From positions 8,085,001-8,149,000 of the forward strand of contig CM056875.1 in assembly GCA_029876055.1 (NCBI GenBank): a DNA stretch of 64,000 nt, written 5' to 3'. This document shows, in pieces, positions 1 through 10,176 of the stretch. The notes beneath the pieces are model-generated. The model had not been told where the DNA came from and did no database searches. It saw only the letters and a list, made by a program, of their open reading frames with translations. The position numbers and the translations under genes were made by a program. The stretch comes from Madurella fahalii. Its lineage: Eukaryota; Ascomycota; Sordariomycetes; Sordariales. Positions within the stretch are counted from its first letter, which is position 1; every line of letters starts with the position of its first letter.

Positions 1-1528
1 GCTGGGCTCCTCTAGCCGCTTGATTTGCTGCTTGACGATCAGCTCGAACGCGGTCGTGCCCACGAACAGAGCCGGTGAGGAACCGGACGAGTTGTAGAGA
101 ATGGTGCGGATATCGACGTCCTTGACCTGGTCAAAAGGATCCACCGCCTTGACACCGTTCGAGTATAGCTCGTGGAAGACGAAGCTGATCCTGGCGCCTC
201 CTGACAGCTCTGTGCTGGAAAGCTCCGTGTTGTTGCCGTCCAGCACCGTACGCCACTCGTTGGTGAACTCGGTGATGATGTTCAGGACGATGTTGGCGCT
301 GTTGCCAAGCATCGAGGGGCCCAAAGACTCAAGCTCCTGCGAGTACTTTTGCAGCGAGCCGGAGATGCGAGCCTTGATGTCCGGTAACGTCTGCTTGATG
401 TGCATCATCAGGATCAGGTTAAGCTTGCGTGCCAGGTACGGCGTACCGCAGTACGAGCTCTTGTTCCGATACGCCTTGTGGTTCTCGAAGAAGTTCTTCT
501 CGGCCTCGAGCGCCGCGTTGATGGGCTTCTTGTTGTCGATGTCTCTCTGCCCGCGGTTCACAACCGGTACGTAACCCAGACGTAGCGGAATGATGCGTCC
601 TGCCAGGATATCAACCACGTCGGTGCCCTCGTCCATCAGATCCACTTTGGTGAGCACACCAATTGTCCGCTGGCCTTCGGGGTCCACCTCCCTGGCTAGC
701 TTTAGGCCGTCCGAGTTGGCTAGATCGATATTGGCAGCCGTCACGGCCAGGATGATGGCGTTGGATTTTTGGATGTACTTGAGGATCATGTCCCGGATTT
801 GCCTTTCGATATCGCGCGGCTGGTCACCAACAGGCACTCGTGTCAGGCCGGGAAGGTCGACCAGGGTGAGGTTAAGGACGTTAGGCGAGTAGATGCGCAG
901 ATTGATGGGGGCCGGCGAGATGCCAGCATTCCGGCCGACCTTGGCCTCGGTCTCCCTGCTAATCTCTTCGCGAATCTTGTTGAAGTCATAGAACTTTTGG
1001 CCGGGGATGTGGAGGAACTCTCCCCACTCGTCGGTGTTTGCCGCCTTATCGGTGGTGTTGGTGATCTCCGTGTCGAGCCCGTTCGTCTGGCTCGAGGCTG
1101 TCCGGTTGATGAGTTGGAGAACGAGGGGACGGCGGGTGACAATGCCGGAGCCACGAGGCAGGCTATAAACGAGTTACCCGTTAGTTATCGGGTTGATAGC
1201 CGGGGGGAGAGAAGGGGGGAGGAAGAGGGAAGTAGAAACATACAAGTCACGGCCGACAATGTTTTCTAATACCGAACTTTTCCCGCTTGACTGGCTACCA
1301 ACGACGACAATTTGCGGCAGATCTATCGGGTTGTTGACACCGACGGTGGTGAAGACATCCTGAAGTTTGTTGACGAGCCTGTGGGGCACATGTCAGCGCC
1401 TGACGAGAACCATAAAGACAGCCAAGCCAAGAGACGGCGCTGAGGGGTGCGCGGGCGCCGTACTTGATGAGCCCGGGGTCAGAGATACCACCGGGGGTGC
1501 TCAGAGACCCAGGAGCCTCGGCCGTCAT
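1..1528 (-). CDS. VPS1: Dynamin-related GTPase Vps1, 5' part, cut at the window edge
   Basis: Large dynamin-family GTPase that assembles on endosomal, Golgi and peroxisomal membranes and drives their scission (family knowledge). I read three exons on the minus strand: 1528-1464, 1378-1244 and 1162-1, with introns 1463-1379 and 1243-1163; they give 454 in-frame residues. The ATG at 1528 is followed by the PGGISDPGLIK lead common in fungal Vps1. Visible motifs are the P-loop GSQSSGKSS in exon 2, then GRDFLPRGSGIVTRRPL across the second junction, the switch II motif DLPG with VPVGDQP after it, and TKVDLMDEG for base recognition. The frame runs open to base 1 within the middle domain (ending KRLEEPS), so the rest of the middle domain and the GED lie outside the window. 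The gene is intact as far as it is seen. Dnm1 is less likely because the N-terminal lead matches Vps1. Confidence 0.95.
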
Positions 1529-2727
1529 GTCTGCTGGATGAATAGGAGGCGATGCGGTTGCAGATGTTTGCGTTGGAAATCGTGGGCGGGAAGTAGTCGT
1601 TCAGCGTCGCTGATAAGAGACTTTGGGCCGCCGCAGGCAGGAAGGTCAGATATCGCAGTCTTGGCCTGCAGATGTTTGGTGCCGTTCTTCTTTCGAGAGG
1701 CCGCTTGTATGTCGCAGTTGGGACCTTGTTTCTGTTCGGGAGTGGATGTGGACGTAATCGTTGGAACCGTTTCGCAAGTCGAACCGTGCCCCCAAATGTC
1801 GACGAGACCCGCCGCGTCGCAGCCCTCGACTGTGCGAACTACGAAGGTCCCACCTGCCCAGCCCCGCCGTGGCTCGTGCTGTACATGTGTCAGAGGTACT
1901 TGTACACGTGACAGCGCAATAAGGTCTTACCGATGCATGTTTTTGGGGTGCCTGGTTCAGCGCCGCCTGTGCTAAACAGCCAACCTGCTTGTGGGTTAAA
2001 TTTAGGTGCCCATCAGGTACACAGCAAAGCATGGCACTGTGCATACACTCCCGCTCTCTCTCGCTCTGGACAGCAGGCTCGCCATGAGTTGCAGACATAA
2101 AATCGGGCAGTTGTGCCGCGTCAGTCTCAGTCGAAAGGATAGTGATAGTAGCACGTGAAATCCAACTTCTCGGGTGTGCGCTTGTTCTCGTTCACACGAA
2201 GAAGCAAAGCTGGGCAGAGCTGTACCCGACAGGGGGGATTCTGGTGATAGAGTGGTTAGCGAACGCGCCCGCATTCATTCACATGACGATCAATCCAAAG
2301 CACATTGCTCGCAACAGAACTGCAGCAACAGACGGTGGTTCTGTTAGGAGGGTCCTCAGAGGCACTTCCGCCGTGTTGTCCAGGTCTCCGTGTTCCTGTC
2401 AAAGAACGTTCCTGAACATGTTCAATCCTATCTCCGCTCCGCTTGGGCACAGGTTGCAAGCTATGTTCCGGCACCACTCTCTCCGAAAGCCCAGCTTTCC
2501 TAGCTTGGAGGGAATCCAAAGCGCTGTCTACCCTCCTTCCCATTTTTGCTCGGACTTGGGATACGAGTTTTGCTGTCGTTCTCAGCGCGCAATGTTTGCG
2601 TCACGAGCCAGGTCCGAACCCTTTCGAACAGGATCAACCCTCCACGGTGGTTCTGGGCGGGTATATAAGATCCAGGAAATTTTGTTGGAACGGCGAGAAC
2701 CGTTGATGTGTGTATACTGAGCGGGGT
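1529..2727. other. Intergenic: VPS1 upstream region
   Basis: This holds the VPS1 promoter and leader (read leftwards) and the DNA before the kinase relic. I find no reading frame resembling a protein, no tRNA and no clear repeat. A TATA-like tataagatcc lies near 2660, about 70 bases before the relic start, but nothing shows that it is used. Confidence 0.5.
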
Positions 2728-3691
2728 ATGTCCCAGCCTGCCTCCTTGTACTATAGAATTGGAAGACGATGCTAAGTCATTGCACGTCTCTAGCTCTGGG
2801 GGAAAGTGCTTTATTCTCAAGGACATAATTCGAGGCGACTTTGACTATCAGAGGTCCCTACAGCAGCCTCTCTCCTCATGTCCTAATCTAAGGGTGCTCG
2901 TCGACGCTATTGAGGACGAGATCTTCGTCTATGATTTTCTCCCTACGGACCTCCTTCGATTGTCTCAGAAACCTTGTCACATGAGACCAAGAGGCGCATT
3001 TTGAAGAGTGTCCTTACGGGCCTTGCTGAGCTGCACAAGAGGGGTATCATCCACCCTGGTAAGTTCATTGAGGTCTTGATAGCCGCTTTCTTAGCTCTAA
3101 AACTCATATATCAATAGATATTAAACCTAGCAATATTCTGGTTGACTATAACGAGACACCTGGTGAAGCGCTTGTGGTAACCAAAGTATGTATCTCAGAC
3201 CTCGACGACCCAGTCCTTCTAGGTCCGGGGGAATGCATCGAAGGATGCATCTGTGGTAACGAACTCTGGCGAAGCCCGGAGTCCTGGGCTCGTGGGAAAC
3301 AGGACCTAGCATCTGATATCTACTCGTTTGCCGTGATGGCAATTTATGTCATGCTTAACCACACCGTCTTTCGCCCTACTGATGAAGAACTGAATGGAGA
3401 TTTGGCCTGGTGGTACATCCTCCGGAGGCATATCTCGTATTTCGGGGACGAAGAGGGGTTTCAAGGCTTGCTCAGGCATGTTGGACCGAAAATCCCTTTT
3501 TTAAGCATTTTATCACCTTGGTCAGTGACTTTGGCGCAGAGAAACCCAGGAAACCATTTGCCTTGTGGCATTACGTGGACGCCGAATTCCGGGATCTGAT
3601 TGGCAAGATGACAAACTTAGATCCGGATAAGAGGATAACGGCAAAGGAGGCGCTGTAACACCCCTGGTTCAAAGGAGCGAGGTTGTCATAA
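2728..3691 (+). pseudogene. Broken fungal-specific protein-kinase-like gene
   Basis: A kinase fold of the expanded fungal family with LRPLID/LRVLVD-type N-lobes. Segments in order: MSQPASLYYRIG at 2728, another frame with KCFILKDI and CPNLRVLVDAIEDEIFVYDFLPTDLL (to about 2971), then SHETKRRILKSVLTGLAELHKRG. An intron at 3059-3117 splices HP-G/AT into the catalytic loop HPDIKPSNIL. The magnesium loop reads SDLDDP instead of DFG, as is usual in this family, and GN-LWRSPES matches the APE region. Breaks: a frame change between about 2755 and 2790, a one-base loss in the A run at 2969-2971, another in the A run at 3486-3489, and a TAA at 3656-3658 inside the closing KEAL-x-HPWF motif. The two A-run losses could be sequence errors; the TAA and the early frame change are harder to dismiss. 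If the two run errors are real errors, the product would end at KEAL with a nearly complete kinase domain. Confidence 0.7.
3059..3117 (+). other. Intron in the kinase relic
   Basis: Donor GTAAGT and acceptor ATAG flank 59 bases. Removing them joins HP-G to AT-ATT-AAA and restores the catalytic-loop motif HPDIKPSN. An intact, precisely placed intron argues against a processed copy and for a gene that decayed in place, or one that only looks broken. Confidence 0.75.
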
Positions 3692-5057
3692 GAAATGGGT
3701 CGACCGGGTTCAGCAGCGGGGTGTGCTATAGTGCAAGAGTGATCAGTATGGATCAGTTGTCATTTGTAGCTACTATTCCTGTTGCTGGCATACCTGGCAT
3801 ACCAGGCCCAGGCTCCTTAGTTATCCAGCAGATAAGTGTTCTGCTTGCGCGATCGCTTCCTCCGGTGCAACTGGGGGAGTCTGTCTCGTCCAGACGGTCA
3901 GCCCAAAATGGATATGTGATGGTATTGATGTTGTCAAGGAGCTGTCAGCGCCGGGCGGCCAACTAAGGGCAAAAATGGATAAGAACAGAGGGACGAAGTA
4001 TCCAGCAAAATACTTGACACGGGGAGAGTATCTACTTAAGTACCCTACTTTTGTAGATGCTTAGACGAACAGCGAAGAGATGTCCGAGGAGGGTTGGACG
4101 GAATCATGAAACGGCATGCTCGACCCGGAGACGCAAATCTCTGGACTAGGGTTTTTGTTTTATTTACCAGTTCATGGTGTGGACTTGCAACGGAGCCGCG
4201 ACCCCTCGTGCAGGCAATCATACTGGGGGATACAACATCGCGGATGTGCCCTCCTTATTCTGGCTGCCTAGCCTCTTTCGCGCTGGCCACTCGACCATTC
4301 GTCATCCAAATTACGCGGCGTCATGTGGCTCAAACTGGGCGGTTGAAAGAGGCTTGCCACACCCGAAAGCTGTTCACTCACTTCAGGTTAAGTACGATGT
4401 TAGCATTCAGGTTGTCATGAATGTGGAGCGGAGGGGTAAAGTTCAAGTTCCTTACACCCTTGCGAGTTGGCGAACAGAATACGATACTGCTATTACAACT
4501 AACGAAGAAAATATCCGTGGTAGTTACCCTGGGAATCACAACAGTTGGATCTGACTTCAAATCAAGGACCTTGAGGTGCAGGTACTTGATGTTGCCGTCC
4601 AGTGCAGGACCATAAAACAGCTAGCTGTGGAACGCTGGTGGGACATGGCGTTCCGTCAGTGCCCACCACTACGGCAACGACAGGTCTGATTGCCGAAGCG
4701 CACTGGTCCTAACGCGACCAATCACTGCAATGCAAGGGCGGCCGAGCTTCAGACGATTGGCGAGCAGCCCAGTGCGCTACAGTCAGTGGATTGCCAGCGC
4801 ACAATGGAACACTGGAGCACCAACTTGGGAGGGACCAAAGGCACTGTCGGGCCGGGGTGTCCACGACAGTAGGTGGCAGGCTAACGCGGATTGTCGATCT
4901 GCGATGAAAGTTGGATAAACCAACTATATCCTTGGATAGTATAACCGTACATAGCTGTGACTAATCTTTTGGATGGGGAGAGAGAGAGCAGAAAAAAGAG
5001 GAGAAAGAGAGAGGAAGAAAGAGGTTAAGAGAGAGCGGGAGAGAAAGAAGGAGTAAG

Positions 5058-5088
<31 letters not shown>

Positions 5089-5912
5089 CCACCCGACATG
5101 CTAAGATTTTACTGTTTTAAATTTAGTAGGACAGTGAACTTATGGTGGGAATATAGTGGATTTATCTGCGCGAAACCAAACAACCAGGGAAAAGCATTTG
5201 ATGCCTGCCTTGCAACAACTCTGGCCAAATTCATGTTGCCTCGGCTGGTGAAAATAGTCCATAACTGGGTTTCTTGTTTCCTGAGTTGCTGCATTTGGAA
5301 CTGACATCTACTGTCTTGAAGTCTTTTCGTTTCGCATACACCCGGCACTTCCGTCAGTACGACTTGATCTGCATGTGTACTGTACCTCCCATCTGCTAGG
5401 TTGATGCCACAGTGCGAGCGTTCCGCTTCCAGCTCCCACCCATCCCGCCGATCGCCCCCCACGCGTTGGTGACGGCACACCCAGAAGCTCTACCATTCTT
5501 TGGCCGGTTTCCCAACAACTACCTAAAGCTACAGCTCCCGCCCGGGCAACAAAGCGGCCTCATCGATTACGCCGATATTTTACCCTCTACAGCCAACATC
5601 CGCAAACACGCACACGACCCTTTTGCCTGGCCTTCCGTGGGCCCAAACTCGATCGCCGTGGCAGACCAAACCCCCGGCATATATACTCCATCCGCGTCCG
5701 ACCAGCTACCCGCATCGCTCGTGTCCAGCCGTTCCCCACGTGCTGGGTCCGGGCCCCGAGCCGCAGCCCTGTCGTCATCATCGCGGACACCGACGCAGAT
5801 ACTTGGAAGGAGACGAAGGGACGACGAGCCTGAGGAAGGAGCGGAGGGAGAGGCAGACAGCCACTCGCCAGGCACACCCCTCTCCAGAACAAAGCGAAGG
5901 CGCCGCGAAAGT
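3692..5912. other. Intergenic region, with a long open lead into GID7
   Basis: No convincing gene from 3692 to about 5400. From 5412 the GID7 frame is already open, without an in-frame ATG until 5913. A purine-rich tract with a long A run sits at 4975-5088 and is listed separately. Confidence 0.5.
4975..5088 (+). repeat. GA-rich purine tract ending in A28
   Basis: About 85 bases of almost pure purine (GAGAGA, GAAAGA and GGAAG units) run into 28 consecutive A at 5061-5088. It could be a simple-repeat expansion or the tail of an old retroposed element. I see no reverse transcriptase, target-site duplication or other element part, so I call only the repeat. Confidence 0.9.
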
Positions 5913-7983
5913 ATGCTGACCGGCATCGAGGATACCAAAGAGCCATCCGGTCAACAAGCTCCGCGGGTAGTCTCCAACGGATCCAGAGCCGAGGAGGAGC
6001 TCCCGCGGGCAGCCCCGAGTGCAGCGTCCAAGCCGCCGTCCGACGCCGCCATGCACGGCTCGAAACCCAATGGGGGACCGGTGCACAGGACCCCGTCAAA
6101 CTACTTTGGCCACGACCGCGAGGAGATCACACGCATTCTGATACAGGCTTTGGACGATCTGGGCTACCATGCGGCGGCCCAAAGTGTGGGCGAGGAGAGT
6201 GGCTTCGAGGTTGAGAGCCGAGACGTGGCTGCCTTTCGTCAAGCCGTGCTGGAAGGTTCTTGGAGCAGGGCAGAGGAGCTGCTCTGGGGAAAGGGTCCCG
6301 AGGACGGCCTTGTGCTAGCACCGGGAGCAGACCGCAACGCCATGAGGTTTTGGCTCAGGCAACAGAAGTTTCTCGAGCTCCTAGAACAGCGAGAGACGGC
6401 CCGGGCCTTGGCCGTGCTCCGGACCGAGCTGACGCCCCTCGTTTCGGAGCAGCACCAGACCCTTCACCTCCTCTCTAGGTTCCTCATGTGTCAAGATGCC
6501 GAAGATCTCAGGACTAAAGCTAACTGGGATGGCGCGAATGGCCGGTCTAGACACATCTTGTTAACACAGCTGTTAGGTCAGTCCAAAGCCCACCCCCTCA
6601 CCCCTGCATGGTGACTATCAGCATGGCCGAGCTGACGTTGCGCGGCAGAATGCATATCTCCATCGGTCATGCTCCCTGCTCGCCGGCTGGCTGTTCTTCT
6701 CGACAGCGTCAAGCGAATCCAGATAGAAAACTGCCTCTACCATACGAGCGACGAGCCACCTTCACTCTACGCCGACCACTCTTGCGATAGAAGCTTGTTC
6801 CCCTCCGAGGTTGTTATGGAGCTGCCTCAACCGGGCGTAGAAATGACACAGCATGAGGTCTGGCAGGTCCGCTTTTCTCCCGACGGCAGGCTTCTAGCAA
6901 GCTGTGGATCGGACGACAAAGTCACCATATGGGATGCGGTTTGCCTTACGTCTGTGCGGACGATGCTGCACCCAGACTCCGAGATCGGCAATCTCGCCTG
7001 GAGCCCCGACAGCAAACTCCTCCTGACTTGCGGCCTAAACCGCTTTGCTAGGATATTTGACGTAGACGTGAGTGCCCTCCGTGAGCCCCCGGACCAGTGA
7101 CAGTGAGCCGCGATGCTAATCGTAAGCAGCGGGGCGAGTGCCTGACAATTCTAGAAAGGTTCGATGAGCCCGTCAGCAGCTGTGTCTGGGCAGCCGATGG
7201 TCAGACATTCGTCACCGGGTCCTTCGACAAGAGCAGGTCGCTCTGCTCGTGGAACCTGCGTGGCGACCGCATACACACTTGGACAACGTCGCACAGGACC
7301 CAAGACATTGCGCTCTCACCAGACCAACACTGGCTAGCTGCCATGGACGATCAAAATACCGTGCACCTCTACAACTATGAGACGCAGGAGCATGTCTATG
7401 ACCTGACGGTCAATGCCCGCCCTAGCTCCCTCAGCATAAGCGGGGACTCGAGATTCATGCTCGTCACCAAGACAGATAACGAAGCTGTGTTGATTGACAT
7501 TGAGACGCGCGAGACGGCGGCGAAGTACAGCGGTCTTGCGGGTGGTCCGTACACGATCAGGAGCGCCTTTGGTGGCGCGAACGAGAACTTTGTGATCAGT
7601 GGTAGTGAAGGTAAGCAGCAATGGGAAAAGAAAGAAAGAAACGTGCTATGTTAGCAGGAAAGACATGGCTGACGCAGAAGGGCAAGATGGCCGAGTCCTC
7701 GTCTGGCACAAGATGACGGGCACCCTAGTTTTTGAGGCCGAAGCTCACCTTCCTCGGTGCAACTCGGTGGCATGGGACCCGACCGACCATTGCACATTTG
7801 TCACGTGCGGAGACGATGGGAAGATCAAGATGTGAGTGTGGATCCGTACCCAGATGGCCGAGGCCGAGCTCATACGGGTATATATCACTGACATGCTCCT
7901 CTAGTTGGTCGAATAAAGAGCGGGCGAAGGACATCGCTCACTATGGAAGCCGAGTGATACCGGAAGCTTCACGTGTACGATAA
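5913..7983 (+). CDS. GID7: GID7/WDR26 homologue: LisH-CTLH WD40 subunit of the GID/CTLH ubiquitin ligase
   Basis: Gid7/WDR26 scaffolds the GID (CTLH) E3 ligase that degrades gluconeogenic enzymes in yeast (family knowledge). Exons 5913-6576, 6649-7067, 7130-7610, 7678-7831 and 7905-7983 sum to 1797 bases, 598 residues. An N-terminal disordered part carries a basic RRRRES stretch. LisH follows from about residue 67 (EEITRILIQALDDLGYHAAA), then CTLH (SWSRAEELL, FLELLEQRETARALAVLR), a linker with the characteristic ENCLYHTS, and WD repeats from about residue 290 (VRFSPDGRLLASCGSDDKVTIWD) to the C-terminus (FVTCGDDGKIKIWS). The start is uncertain: 5913 is the first in-frame ATG, but the frame is open from about 5412 and that stretch looks partly coding, so an upstream spliced exon may supply the real start. 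A short ATG frame at 5404 ends after 22 codons. Confidence 0.9.
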
Positions 7984-8388
7984 AGTAAAGCAGATTTAGA
8001 TAGCGGAGCGCGCACCGATCTTCGTCGTGTTTGAGCGCTGCGAATTCCGTGCCGCAGAAGGATTCCAGGTCTTCCCACGGGTGAACCAGCAATGGCACTC
8101 TGCGGGCGGCATGTAAAGTACCAATGAATCCTAAATCCAGGGTCCGGCAACTCCGCCCGCCGGCGGCATTCATACACATACGTTTCGATTTCATCTGTCA
8201 TCCCCGCTACCGCGCCGACCTAGCAGTGCCCGTTTCACAGCCGACCGCTCTGCAGTCTCGCGGATAGAAACACTAAAATCGCCTTGCGCTCTTCCTTGTA
8301 TACCCCATTGCAAGCAGCCTTGACCCTATTTTCTCTGTCGTTCTTGTTGCTATCCGCTGTCAGCTTGATCCCGGCCGCCCTGCGAAGG
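7984..8388. other. Intergenic region between GID7 and the NDR-kinase relic
   Basis: About 400 bases with no gene. The last third is pyrimidine-rich, as in many fungal leaders just upstream of a start. Confidence 0.5.
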
Positions 8389-10176
8389 ATGAGTGAGTCC
8401 GAATTCTCACCAGCCCCTGAACGTCACCTTGAAATATACGGTCCGAATGCAAACCAAAACCTGGTCCTGTGCTATCAGTTAGCCCAGAGCTTCTTCAAGG
8501 ACGGCGTGAAGAGAGCACGAGAACGATATGAACGGTATAAACGACACCTCTGGTGGTGGCGGGGCTCAAGCATCGGCTAACCGTGGAACAGCGTGAAGGC
8601 TCTAGAGGAGCGTCTGGAGGATCCAGCACTGTTGCCGAGGCGGGAGCAATTGTACATGAAGTCGGGGACGTCAGAGGCCAAGTATCTACGCTTCCTCCGG
8701 ACGAAAGAAGAACTCTCCAACTACATCGCTATCAAGACCATCGGAAAGGGGTACTTTGGCGAAGTGAAGCTGGTCCGGAAGAAGCAAAACGGGTGAGTCT
8801 ACGCACTCAAATGCCTTGTCAAAACCGAGATATTTGCCAACCACCAACTGCCACGCGTCCGCGCTGAACGAGATGCGCTCGCCGAGTCCGATAGCGAGTG
8901 GGTTGCCAAACTCTATACCACGTTCCAGGATGATAAGTCTCTCTATCTGCTAATGGAATTCCTGCCAGCTGGCGATTTGATGACGTTGCTCATCAAGCAC
9001 CAAATCCTCTCCGAGGGGGCCACCCTGTTCTGTGCAGCAGAAATAGTCCTAGCAATTAAAGCAATCCACAAACTAGGCTTTATCCACCGCGATATCAGAC
9101 CCGACAGCATTCTTTTTGACCGAGGAGGCCATATCAAGCTGGCCGACTTTGGCCTTTCAAAGGGCTTCCTCAAAAGCCAAGACAGTAGCTATTACACAGA
9201 AAAGCTCCAGCAGCCCGCTCCCTCGAACAATCGGGCCCGAGACCGCAACTCGGTCAACCTTGACGAGATCAGTCTGACCGTTAGCCACCTCCGATCAAAT
9301 TAATGACTGGCGACATTGTAGGCGATTCAAGGCCTATTCAACCGTTAGGACGCCCGACTATACTGCACTAGAGCTGTTCACCGGCCGCGGATATTCATTT
9401 GACACTGACTGGTGGTCATTTGGCACGATCATGCATGCACCCACTAGGTTAGATCTAGATCTACCTACACCCTGACATCTAACCCAGAAGAAGCAGCCCC
9501 TGGCCCCTCGTCTCCCCCTTTTCGCATCTGAGATTATTGCTAACGGGGATCGCTATGAATGCCTTGTGGGCTGGCCGCCGTTCGTCTCAGAGACCCCTTA
9601 CGGCACATACCAAAGGATTCTTAACTGGGAGCGCACCTTCTCCTTTCCAGACGACATCCAGCTTCACCCGGATACCGTCAATATCATCAGGAGGTAGTGT
9701 ATGCCCAATAACCAACATGCACTTCCGCAACCCTGCACATTACCGCCCCCCTTCCCCCCTTTTTTCAATTCAAGAAGGACTCAAAACATTCTAACACGCA
9801 ACCGGGCCTGGTCTGCGACCAGCAAACCCGCCTCGGCCACAACGGCGCCGCAGAGATCAAGAACCACCCCTTCTTCGAGCAGGTCGACTTTGATAACCTG
9901 CGGCGCATCCGCAGTCCCTACCAGCCGTGGTTCACGTCCGACGCGGACACGTCGTGTTTTCCCGTCGACGACCTGTCTCAGACGGGCGAATTTACGGCCC
10001 CCTCTCCCGCTCCTGCGGCCGGGGGTTGGGCCGGGGCTGGGGCCGGGGATGGGGACGGGAACGGGAACGGGAACGGGAACGGGGATGGGGCTACGAAGGG
10101 AGAGTTGATTACGCCGGAGATGGTCCTGCCCTCTTTTGGGTATACGTTTAAGAGGTTTGAGAAGAGCTTTATGTGA
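8389..10176 (+). pseudogene. Decayed NDR/LATS-type kinase, second copy of COT-1/Cbk1
   Basis: AGC kinase of the NDR family; COT-1 with Mob2 controls hyphal tip growth (family knowledge). Exon 8389-8534, intron 8535-8591 with branch GGCTAAC, then a second exon from 8592. Visible parts: the Mob-binding helix (LAQSFFKDGVKRARERYER), LRFLRTK, the glycine loop GKGYFGEV, YALKCL, MEFLPAGDLMTLL, DFGLSKGF and TPDY. The tail is PSFGYTFKRFEKSF, the hydrophobic motif that ends NDR kinases. Defects: TGA at 8794-8796 between NG and VYALK; one extra base near 9286, shifting TVS from QINDW; the catalytic loop is HRDIRPDS, so the usual K and N are R and S; APE reads ALE. The two later interruptions (about 9432-9552 and 9694-9808) have branch-like CTAAC but no proper acceptor AG at the expected join. 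It is most likely dead as a kinase. A COT-1 gene elsewhere in the genome is presumed, not seen. Confidence 0.8.
10035..10090 (+). repeat. GGGAAC minisatellite in the kinase tail
   Basis: Four GGGAAC units with degenerate GGGGAT/GGGGCC neighbours. In the kinase frame they encode an alternating Gly-Asn/Gly-Asp stretch just before the C-terminal hydrophobic motif. Confidence 0.85.
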
